Below are positions 19,790 to 26,913 of a stretch of 26,913 nucleotides of DNA, piece by piece. The stretch is from Chara braunii. Its lineage: Eukaryota > Streptophyta > Charophyceae > Charales > Characeae. The stretch is from the NCBI GenBank assembly GCA_003427395.1, contig BFEA01000161.1:28875-55787 (forward strand), written 5' to 3'. Position numbers and translations under genes: made by a program. Under the pieces are notes generated by a model, which was not told where the DNA came from, made no database searches, and saw only the letters and a list, made by a program, of their open reading frames with translations. Numbering within the stretch: the first letter of the stretch is position 1; each line of letters starts with the position of its first letter.

Positions 19790-20463
19790 GTAGCTCCCAT
19801 TGATGATAGAGGTTGGGAGAGCAGGTGGTGTCGTGAACCTGCTGAGGACGGAAACCGGAGTTACTCTGGGGGATGCTAATAGAATGCCTAGACATCCAGT
19901 TGATGATAGAGGAATGGGGAGAGGATGGTGGCCGTAAGCCTACTGAGGACGGGAACTGGAGATTCTCTTGGTTCAAATAACCTCCGCAAGAATTCAAAGA
20001 ATAACCAGAGGGATATGATGATGATAAGGCTAGGATCTCTCTAGAAAAAACAGGAAAACCTAGGGTTCGCCTATGGGACTTGTGGTGGCATGCATACCCC
20101 CAGCGCTAGACGTGCCCGGTACGACGTAGGTCGTTTGATAGTGCATCAATCAGGGCTGGGGGGGGAGGTGAGAACTGCTTAGCCCTGATGCCTATAACCA
20201 CTGTCCGGTCAAAGATCACAAGAATGGGTGATGGTCCTGGGTATACTCAGGTAGGACCTTGGGAGTAGGGAAGCGCCGGGGATCGTGATGATGCGTAACG
20301 GTGGGAGGGTGTCTCATAGGAGACCGGTTAGGGAATACATCGGGATGATCAAATGGTCAGGTGCTGGCAGGCCTGTCATATGCCTAGTAGCCAGCCTCTA
20401 CAACAACCTGGACTTTCAGACAAAGAAAAGAAGAAAAAAAAAGGAAAAAAAAGAAGAAGAAGC
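19790..20463 (+). mobile_element. SINE-A copy II with two upstream units
   Basis: Two roughly 100-bp units start at about 19800 and 19901 (TTGATGATAGAGG, GGAGAG, GGTGTCGTGAACCTGCTGAGG or GGTGGCCGTAAGCC, CTGAGGACGG). The SINE-A body follows at about 20063 (GGGTTCGCCTATGGGACTTG) and ends with TGCCTAGTAGCCAGCCTCTA, CAACAACCTGGACTTT and an A/G-rich tail (20420-20463). The middle carries about 90 bp not present in copy I. Possible A-box-like TAGCCCTGATG (20180) and B-box-like GGTCAAAGATC (20217) lie 37 nt apart but are weak. Confidence 0.65.
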
Positions 20464-21023
20464 AGGGTCGTACCTGCCTGGTGCAGAACACAGTTCTGCA
20501 TGCATCATAGCTCGGCCGGGGCCGTCACAAGGGGCCAACGGGGTTCCTGTGATACCAACATGAGCTCCATGGGGGACTGACAAAAGTGCATTCCCAGGTT
20601 GTTAACCTAGAAAGGAATGTGTTGTTTAGCCTCTCATAAGATGTTTTTTTTCTTAAAGAGGTAGGTGGAAAAGAAGGACTGGGTCAAAATGGTTCCTTAT
20701 GCGGAAAAAAATGGGGAAGAAGTGGGGGCGAGGGATGCGGGGCCCACTCAGGGAATATGCCAGCTGTCAGCAGTCCATAGGTGCTCTAGATTCATGGGTG
20801 AACTTTCAAATGCAAGGAAGATTCCAGCACAATGTTCTTTTTCCTTTTTCTTTCTTTCCTCTTTCCAGCACAATGTGGTATGGCTGAGGCTGGAAATAAG
20901 CTATTACACAGAGCTGGGTAGCCTTAGGAGCTGATGTGGCCATATAACCAATGCAAATCTGCACCAGGTTGCTGTGGTCAAGGTGGAGGGGAGGGATAGG
21001 AGCACGAGTCGCATGACACAGAC
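20464..21023. other. noncoding stretch
   Basis: I see no supported gene. An exact 14-bp repeat, TTCCAGCACAATGT, flanks a 27-nt pyrimidine tract (20822-20876). An inverted string CAGAACACAGTTCTG lies near 20486. The remaining reading frames are short and Lys/Arg-rich because of the purine-rich tail upstream. Confidence 0.5.
20822..20876 (-). repeat. 14-bp direct repeat flanking a pyrimidine tract
   Basis: TTCCAGCACAATGT occurs at 20822-20835 and exactly at 20863-20876. Between them lie 27 nt of only C and T. On the minus strand this reads as a target-site duplication around an A/G-rich tail with no body, the footprint expected of an extremely 5'-truncated retroposon. Confidence 0.6.
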
Positions 21024-21905
21024 ATGACAGGTGGAGGGAACACGTACATCAATCACATCAGCATGTCAAATGGAGGCAGGACTGACTGGGCCCATATTGC
21101 CCACCTCACCAAAGGTGTAGTAGATAAAGCGATCCGCAGCAGCCTTCATAAAAGCGACCCGGTGGAGACAACCTGCGTGCCTCTGAATAACCCGGAGAAA
21201 GGACACCAACGGCAACTCTCTGCAGATACTGCGGGTACAGACCTGACACTATACCAGGCCATGAATCAGGCCAATCACACTGCCCTCACGACAGGACCCC
21301 ACCACCAGCACCTGAGGGATCCCCCGCCACACCTTCTCACCACGATCACTGTGACAGATGCTGCCTCAGACGAACAGGGGAAATGTGAGCAACCCCTGCT
21401 GGTGACCTCCCCTGGACAACCGGGCACTGACAAATCCACGGGGGTCGACCTCTCTCATCCTCAGGGCAGAAGACAGTGGGGATAGCCCCGAACAGGATGA
21501 GGTCCAAAACAAAGGGACACATTACAACAAAGTCCCCTCAGAGGAAGGTGCTGCAGTGGGAGACCGGGAAGCAAAACGACGGACTGGGTCGAAAGACAGA
21601 AGCGGTGGGATCTGGGGAATCTCAGAGGAACCACCCTCGTGCTCATTGCCAGTCCAGTCCACCAAATGGGCCAGCCGCTCATCGGCCTCATAAAAGTGGA
21701 ACCCCACTACCCTAAACTGCCAACTGGAGTCACAGTGATGGGATGCAAAGGCAAACTGGATTGCCAGCAGGTGGCTACACATCTGCAACAGTTATGTGAC
21801 ATGCCAACAGACAAGCTCACGGGATCGCTCTCTACCTCGAATGACAACTCCCCCTGGCGCAGTCTAGTGGAAACAAACGGCTCCAAACTCTGCTGGAAAG
21901 GCTGA
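21024..21905 (+). pseudogene. coding-like fragments of unknown identity
   Basis: A frame of 153 codons (21024-21485) encodes a His/Thr/Pro-rich sequence (HISMSNGGRTDWAHIAHL..., LHKSDPVETTCVPLNNPEK). It is overlapped by a second frame reading an acidic stretch (SGDSPEQDEVQNK, VPSEEGAAVGDREAKRRTG) and then a third (21639-21905; GVTVMGCKGKLDCQQVATHL, WRSLVETNGSKLCWKG). Codon use looks more gene-like than in the surroundings, and the three pieces could be one ORF broken by frameshifts, such as a LINE ORF1 tail. I recognise no domain, and there is no DNA-level match to the LINE ORF1 at 9.7-13.2 kb beyond a short ACAGGTGG.GGGAACAC string. Confidence 0.3.
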
Positions 21906-22326
21906 CAGAGGAGGCTCCAAACTCCCGATAACAAGATTCAGGACTAGCCAGGTGTGGCTAGCATACCACATCAGACATATTATTGAAGTTGCACTCATGC
22001 ACGGGCTTATGACAACAACGGCCCCGGGAACCTGAAATCCAGCCTAGGAAAAAAGGGAGTGACCCACTATGAATTCCTCCATGGATGACACACCCTCGCA
22101 ATTGTCCACCTCACTGTGCAGCGTGCCTCTAGCTGCCCTGGCCTAGAGCCAGGGCTACCTGGCTATTTTGCCTGTTCGGCCTGTGGGACCAGGCTGTAGC
22201 CTGACCCCACCGGCGTGTGCTCATTCAGTCCAGTCCTGCCCGGTACCACTGTCTGTAGCAAGCCAGTCCAATCCAGTCCAGTCAGTCCGCTGGGGGTATA
22301 CCCCATCTGCAGTCTGCTTTCAGCCT
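21906..22326. other. noncoding stretch with an (AGTCC)n-like tract
   Basis: I see no supported gene. A short pentanucleotide-like run (CCAGTCCAATCCAGTCCAGT) lies around 22262-22288, with a related CAGTCCAGTCC at 22226. The remainder is unassigned. Confidence 0.5.
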
Positions 22327-22521
22327 CTTTTTTTTTTTTTTTAAAGCCCAGGGTGTTGTAGAGGCCAGTTACTAGGCACACCTTCATCGCCAAGAGCGCT
22401 CAGCCATGGTCGTCCTGAGGGAACGAGGCTACCTTCCCATCCCATCCTCACATCAATACTCCTAGCGCACCCCCTATCTCTACTATTCCTACCTCAGTGT
22501 GACCAGCACTCAGGACCATCA
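22327..22521 (-). mobile_element. SINE-A copy III, cut by the gypsy LTR
   Basis: On the minus strand the sequence starts with TGATGGTCCTGAGTG (22521 downward), matching TGATGGTCCTGGGTA of copy II. It passes through GAGGTAGGA.TAG and AGGGGGTGCGC and ends with TGCCTAGTAACTGGCCTCTA, CAACACCCTGGGCTTT and a poly(A) (plus-strand T run 22328-22342). Homology to the other copies begins exactly at the predicted LTR border, so the 5' part of this SINE should lie beyond the other end of the gypsy element. Confidence 0.7.
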
Positions 22522-22768
22522 TGCAATGAACCCAAGTCGTGAATACAATGTCGACACTGAAAGCCAAGATTATCGAACCAATGATAGATCTTCAACGACA
22601 ATAGTATCCAGTAAGAAAGTGGGGGTGAGATAATCATACACGGACGAAGAGAGGTGGGGGAGATTAGACAAGGGAGAGGGATAAGGCCCACTCCTTCTNC
22701 GGGCTCCTCCTACGACAGCAACCCCACATCAGCAATGATCTGAATACAAATTAGAGACTCAGCCTCCG

Positions 22769-22784
22769 GGTGCCACGTGGCACC
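22769..22784. promoter_or_regulatory. 16-bp G-box palindrome in the LTR
   Basis: GGTGCCACGTGGCACC is perfectly self-complementary around CACGTG. It is the longest of the G-box palindromes in the window and belongs to a cluster of ACGTGGC/GCCACGT motifs in the LTR (22845, 22959, 22970, 22986, 22998). Confidence 0.4.
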
Positions 22785-23181
22785 GATCAATACATCAATT
22801 AGCGTTGGAGCCTCGTCGACATGAAGACATCAGGTCCTTACAGTGCCACGTATTCACAACACCGCACAAGTCCTGATCTCATCCCGAATAGTCACGACCC
22901 CTCCTTGAAGTAACGAAGCCGATGATCAATAGCTGGTCGTAAGGACCCGACAGTACGACACGTGGCAGCGCCACGTCAGCAGCAATACGTGGCGACTGCC
23001 ACGTCAGCAGATCAGAGACAGTCGCCAGCCAGATAGCAAGCCANCCAGCAGTAACTCACCATGTCAACAAATGNCGGCCTTCCTCCAGTCTCGCAGCGTC
23101 AAACAAGGCTGCGAGAGTCAGGCGCTGAAAACAGCGTCAACGCAAGACAGCCAGGATTCCCCTAAAGTCAAGTAGTCAATG

Positions 23182-23189
23182 CTTTTATA
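23182..23189 (-). promoter_or_regulatory. TATA box of the LTR promoter
   Basis: The minus strand reads ACTATAAAAGCATTG, a strong TATA element about 355 bp inside the LTR. Transcription of the downstream copy would start roughly 30 bp further along the minus strand, which sets U3 at about 0.39 kb. Confidence 0.6.
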
Positions 23190-23541
23190 GTGTTGACTCG
23201 GGGTCTGATCCCCAGTAGTATCCAACCTCAGCCGTCCAGATTTCCCTGCCTGGAGGGTCTGGATAGATCTGCAACTGTATCCTCTTTGGCTTGGGTCGTA
23301 GTCTGGGTACATGCACTCAACAAGTGAATGAATCTGATCCAAGACCTGACATGGTACTTTGACTGACAGTTGACTTTGACCTTTGATTTTCCCAAGTCTT
23401 GGCGTTCGGTCCCACAACCGTACGCAGTTTACTCAGGCCGGCGCATGTGTTGGTCACACAGCCCGGCGCAGTCTTCCACAGACTGCGTGGCCTGGGGCTA
23501 AGGTTTGGGCCCCAGGTCGACTGCTAAACAGGGTTATTACA

Positions 23542-23560
23542 TTCCTGCCGTCCCGCTTTC
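23542..23560 (-). other. polypurine tract (plus-strand primer site)
   Basis: The minus strand reads AAGCGGGACGGCAGGAA immediately before the LTR start TGTAATAACCC. A purine-rich string at this place is the expected primer for second-strand DNA synthesis in LTR retrotransposons. It has two pyrimidine interruptions. Confidence 0.6.
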
Positions 23561-23580
23561 GAGTTCCACCGCAAAAATAA

Positions 23581-23790
23581 TTATAATCTTAACCCTCGTT
23601 CATAGGCAGCGACAATATCTGGTGCGGTTTCAAGCAGTTCTCGTTTACTAAACCATCGATCCTCTGATGGTTGTTGGAATTTGAAACGTACTTTGAACTG
23701 CTTTTGTGGTCTGCCCCGTGCTGCTGTAGAGAAAAACCCATGTTCTATGATCCTATCAATCTCATATTGTCCGTCAATGGATGAGGGAAT
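23581..23790 (-). pseudogene. gypsy chromodomain, shifted out of the integrase frame
   Basis: The minus strand encodes 69 residues ending at the stop 23581-23583: GQYEIDRIIEH, then KQFKVRFKFQQPSEDRWFS, KRELLETAPDIVAAYE. This matches a chromodomain, with the first aromatic (Y in YEI), the V.W/F.. strand (W replaced by F, VRFKF), the W of the TWEP position (RWF), and the C-terminal helix APDIV..YE. Chromodomains of chromoviral integrases guide insertion to modified histones. It is in a different frame from integrase (which stops at 23774), and its own frame has a TGA at 23791-23793, so one extra base between about 23776 and 23793 separates them. Confidence 0.8.
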
Positions 23791-24778
23791 TCATAGATGG
23801 TCTGTTTGGAAAATCATCTCCTTCTACATTGGGCAACAGTTTAGACGCATGAAAAACAGAATAAGTTCTGAAATGAGAAGGGATGTCAATTCGATAAGAA
23901 GGTCCCTTTTCATCTCCTATTACTTTGAGAACTTCCCAGGGTCCAAAGTAGACGGGTAAAAGTTTTTGAGATAAGTTTTCTTCGAGTGAAAATTCCTTTG
24001 ACTTAACCCAAACAAAATCTCCTACTTTAAAGGTAGCAGGCCGTCGATGCTTATTGGCCTGAATAATCATTTGTTCTTGGGCTCTCTTTAGATTTTCTTT
24101 TACCTTCTTGATATCTTCTTGAAACAAAACTGCATACTCTCTTGTCCCTTGTGGTAACCTCAGAAATTGGTCCCGGGTTAGTTTATCAATGGGACGTCTG
24201 GGTTTCCAACCCTTGTGCAGTGCATTAGGACTTCGTCCGGTAGCGGTATGTACACTACTGTTATATGCACTGGCAATCTTGGGTAAGTTCTCATCCCAAT
24301 CAACTTGATCGGGTCTTACATACATTCGCAAGAGTTGTTGGCACAAACGGTTCATCTGTTCGCTTTGTCCATTCGTTTCAGGGTGTCGCCTTGACGTCAT
24401 GGTCAATCGCGTACCGTATGCTTCCATCAGCTTTTGCCATGGCATACTTGTGAATCGAGAATCTCTGTCAGATACGATAGTCAAGGGAAATCCATACTCG
24501 GTTACCCATCGCATCTGAAACTTCTGAATCACAAGTTCAGTCTTAGCTTCAGCAGGTAAGGGAATAAACATAGCATACTTAGAGAAACGATCTACAATAA
24601 CTATAGCTTGACTATTTCCATTGCGAATTTTGGTGAGAGTCATAAAATCCATTGAAATCGACTCACCTGGTTCACTAGGGATCGACAATGGTCTAAGTAG
24701 TCCAAGCGGGTTCTTATGTGAAGGTTTGTTTCTCTGGCATACTAGACAAGTGCGGACGTACGTAAGTACATCTTCTTT
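23774..24778 (-). pseudogene. gypsy integrase
   Basis: Integrase inserts the element's cDNA into the host chromosome. The frame continues directly from pol after the TAA at 24779-24781: the zinc-finger CLVCQ lies just past the stop. The catalytic core follows, with ISMDFMTLT (first Asp), TIVSDRDSRF (second Asp) and ETNGQSEQMNR (Glu), giving a DD35E spacing. Counted from the Met at 24688 these residues are D14, D74 and E110. The GPY/F-type module YFGPWEVLKVIG, then SYRIDIP and VFHASKLLP, ends the domain before the stop at 23774. The H2C2 finger is split by the nonsense codon: both His are upstream, both Cys downstream. Confidence 0.93.
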
Positions 24779-26913
24779 TTAACCCTTCCAGTCAAAGCGT
24801 TCTCTTACCTCAGCGTAGGTTTTCTTGAATCCAAAGTGTCCCTCAAAATCATGACACTCCCCAATTATCATACTTTTAAGTTCTTCTCTATGAGGAATGC
24901 ATAACCTTTGTTCAGTTTGGTCAATCAAGAAAAGCAAACCGTCGACAATCTTATACTGGGGAAGTAGTGAAGGGTCTTTGACCATGGTGTCCAGGATAGG
25001 TTTCCAAATAGGATCAGTGACATATCCCTGGCGTATCTGCTCTTTCAAATTATTTTCCACGTCTAGATAGGAGACAATAGTGCCAAAGAAGTCACTTCTT
25101 CTGGAGAGAGCGTCTGCAACTACATTAGACTTTCCTTTGATAGTTTTTAGTTCAAAGTCAAAGGTATTGAGGAATGCAGACCATCTTACCAGCTTATCAG
25201 AAAGTTTCGGCTGTGTCTTTATCCACTGCAAGGTAGAGTGGTCTGAATACACAGTGAAATGTCTTCCTAATAGATAGTGCTTCCATGTTTTCAGAGCACA
25301 GACTAAGGCATACAATTCTCTTTCATAAGTGGAGTTGGCGATTTTCTCAGTAGGCAAACGGACAGACATAAACTCAATGGGTCTGTATCCTTTGCCATCG
25401 TCTTGTTGTAAGACGGCGCCAATCTCATACTGACTCGCGTCAGTTGTGACAATGAAGGGAAGAGAAGGGTCAGCAATTTTTAAAACAGGATAGTGAGTTA
25501 ATGCATGTTTCAACTTCCTAAACGCAGACTTACAATCTTTGTCCCACAACCATATCATTCCTTTCCTTAATAGTCTTCTCATTGGTGCAGCTATTTGTGA
25601 AACGTTTCTAACGAACTTTCGGTAATAACTGGCCAATCCAAGAAAGGATCTCAATTCAGTGACAGTCTTGGGTTGTGGCCAATCTCGAATTGCTGAAATN
25701 TTNTTTTCTTCAGGCCGGAGGNCTTCTTCGTTCACTATGTNTCCTAAGTATAAAACTTNGGACTTAGCGAACTCGGATTTCTTGGGATTCAACTTAAAGT
25801 TACCCTCGCGTAACTTCCCAAGTACTAGACGTAAATGTTTTTCGTGATCTTTTGGTGTCTTACTATACACTAGAATGTCATCAAGATAGACAATGACGAA
25901 CTGATCTAACCACTGACGAAATAATTCATTCATGGATCTTTGAAAGGTCGCTGGGGCGTTGGTCAAACCAAAAGGCATTACCATGAACTCGTAATGGCCA
26001 TACCTTGTTCGGAAATCGGTCTTGTGCTGATCAGCGGGATCTACTTCAATCTGGTGGTATCCAGACTTCAAGTCGATCTTGCTGAAATACTTACAGCCCT
26101 GCAACTGGTCCAACAGATCATCAATACGTGGTAGGGGTTCGACATTCTTTACAGTNACGGAATTCAACCCTCTATAGTCAATACAGAGACGTAGCTCANC
26201 TTCCTTCTTAGGCACAAACAAGACAGGNGCACCATAAGNAGAGGAGCTTGGGCGAATCCATCNTTTTTCGGTCAAGTCCTNGAGTTNTTTCTTCAGTTCT
26301 TCAAGTTCNCTATGAGACATTCTATAAATAGGGCCCTTGGGAGTCTTACTTCCANGAATGATTTCTATAGTGTGCTTTATNGNNCNCTCAGTAATCCCCG
26401 TAGGTTCNAGAGATAGATCTTTATACTCATCTAAGAGTTTTTCTATCGAGGGTGGATAGGAAGCGGAAGTTTCACCAACTTGTTTTACCAATACCATCAT
26501 CACTTCCTGTTCCAATTTCTTCTTCCTGACCATGGATCGAAAAGNTGGNTAACTCATGNAANAGAACGATAAGTTAGAGTCAGAGCCAGACTTATGATAC
26601 AACTTAATGGTTTTCAATTCGGATTGCACATCTCGTAGTTGTATTACCTTATCCTTAAAGTTGATTTNTGGGTTGGCCTCCTCGTGCCAATCCATTCCTA
26701 GAATCATATCAAAGGGCAAACTCTTTTCTACCAAAAACGAGATTTCATGTGCAATCCTCTTTCCGTCCCTCGTGTGGAAATAACATTTTACACGATCGAC
26801 ATACTGAGAAACAGTGATCGTGCTCTTGTCTGCTAAGATAGACATGATGGGTTGAGACAAGTCTTTTACCTTCATTCCAAGATGTAATTTCTTAATAGAC
26901 TTTTCGGAAATGT
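24779..26913 (-). pseudogene. gypsy pol: protease end, RT and RNase H
   Basis: The frame is open to the window edge (26913), so the start lies outside; the first Met at 26875 is not the real start. With that Met as 1: ILGMDW (58-63) is the retropepsin C-terminal motif; RT spans about 180-380 with CIDYRGLN (231-238), [13 protein letters not shown] (266-278), [13 protein letters not shown] (300-312) and [10 protein letters not shown] (329-338); RNase H spans about 475-590 with TTDAS (478-481), YERELYALV (517-525), SDHSTLQW (544-551) and ADALSR (587-592). The integrase H-finger CHDFEGH (674-680) precedes the TAA at 24779. Catalytic residues are intact; around two dozen N give unknown residues. 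Only the TAA disrupts the frame. Confidence 0.95.

Larger units (their letters stand above)
22522..23541 (-). repeat. 3' LTR of the gypsy element (about 1.02 kb)
   Basis: On the minus strand it begins TGTAATAACCCTG right after a polypurine tract (TGTAA.ACCC starts are common in plant gypsy LTRs) and is predicted to end ...GGTTCATTGCA at 22522, where SINE-A homology resumes. A TATAAAAG box lies about 355 bp in (23189-23182). Two adjacent hairpins (23467-23487, 23491-23516) sit in the U3 part, and a cluster of ACGTGGC motifs and inverted copies (22769-23010) lies downstream of the TATA box. The other LTR is outside the window, so the outer boundary rests on the TG/CA ends and the SINE junction. 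Confidence 0.65.
22522..26913 (-). mobile_element. Ty3/gypsy chromovirus, 3' part
   Basis: On the minus strand, from the right window edge, the order is: end of protease, RT, RNase H, integrase, chromodomain, polypurine tract, 3' LTR. This is the Ty3/gypsy order. The gag gene, the protease active site and the 5' LTR are outside the window. Only one nonsense codon and one frameshift interrupt about 3.3 kb of pol, so the element is young compared with the LINE. All N positions in the window fall here. Confidence 0.93.

Noticed and set aside
22328-22342. T run as a stand-alone microsatellite
   Set aside because: It is the poly(A) tail of a minus-strand SINE-A copy, directly next to the shared 3' motif.

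Overview
This is repeat-dominated nuclear DNA from a eukaryote, most likely a large, transposon-rich plant-lineage genome (streptophyte alga or land plant). The clues are an L1-type LINE with a plant-style C-terminal RT zinc-binding domain (zf-RVT) and a CCHC ORF1, a Ty3/gypsy element ending in a chromodomain (chromovirus), abundant trinucleotide and dinucleotide microsatellites, and no compact gene organisation. A charophyte such as Chara is my guess for the source, but that is inference. No host gene, functional tRNA or rRNA can be supported with confidence.

Layout. 1-2216: a (CT)n tract, then noncoding sequence that becomes AT-rich. 2228-3920: an array of diverged repeats whose units are internally dimeric. 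4115-5395: a degenerate 66-bp in-frame minisatellite, then three tandem units each carrying a (GTT)n array; a gene-like but broken minus-strand reading frame follows at 5471-5827. 5870-6070: a short GC-rich patch with palindromes. 6816-9205: a SINE-like repeat, a mosaic tandem array (7228-8757) and a duplicated module with CACGTG palindromes. 9660-18399: one long, dead L1-like LINE on the plus strand (ORF1 with zinc knuckle, endonuclease, RT, zf-RVT, poly(A)). 18411-22521: a nest of short retroposons, with three copies of one SINE-like family (here SINE-A), one further tRNA-like head and a second copy of the SINE-like repeat seen at 6816 (here SINE-B). 22522-26913: the 3' part of a minus-strand Ty3/gypsy chromovirus (3' LTR, polypurine tract, chromodomain, integrase, RNase H, RT, end of protease), running off the right edge.

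Relations. The gypsy element appears to have inserted into a SINE-A copy: homology to the other SINE-A copies stops exactly at the predicted LTR end. The LINE is old (many in-frame stops, frameshifts and lost catalytic residues, mostly explicable as C-to-T/G-to-A changes). The gypsy element is young (one nonsense codon and one frameshift in about 3.3 kb), and every N in the window lies inside it, as expected if near-identical copies were collapsed in assembly. The most novel-looking material is the set of short repeat families (SINE-A, SINE-B, the dimeric 2228-3920 family and the 7228-8757 mosaic array), none of which I recognise.
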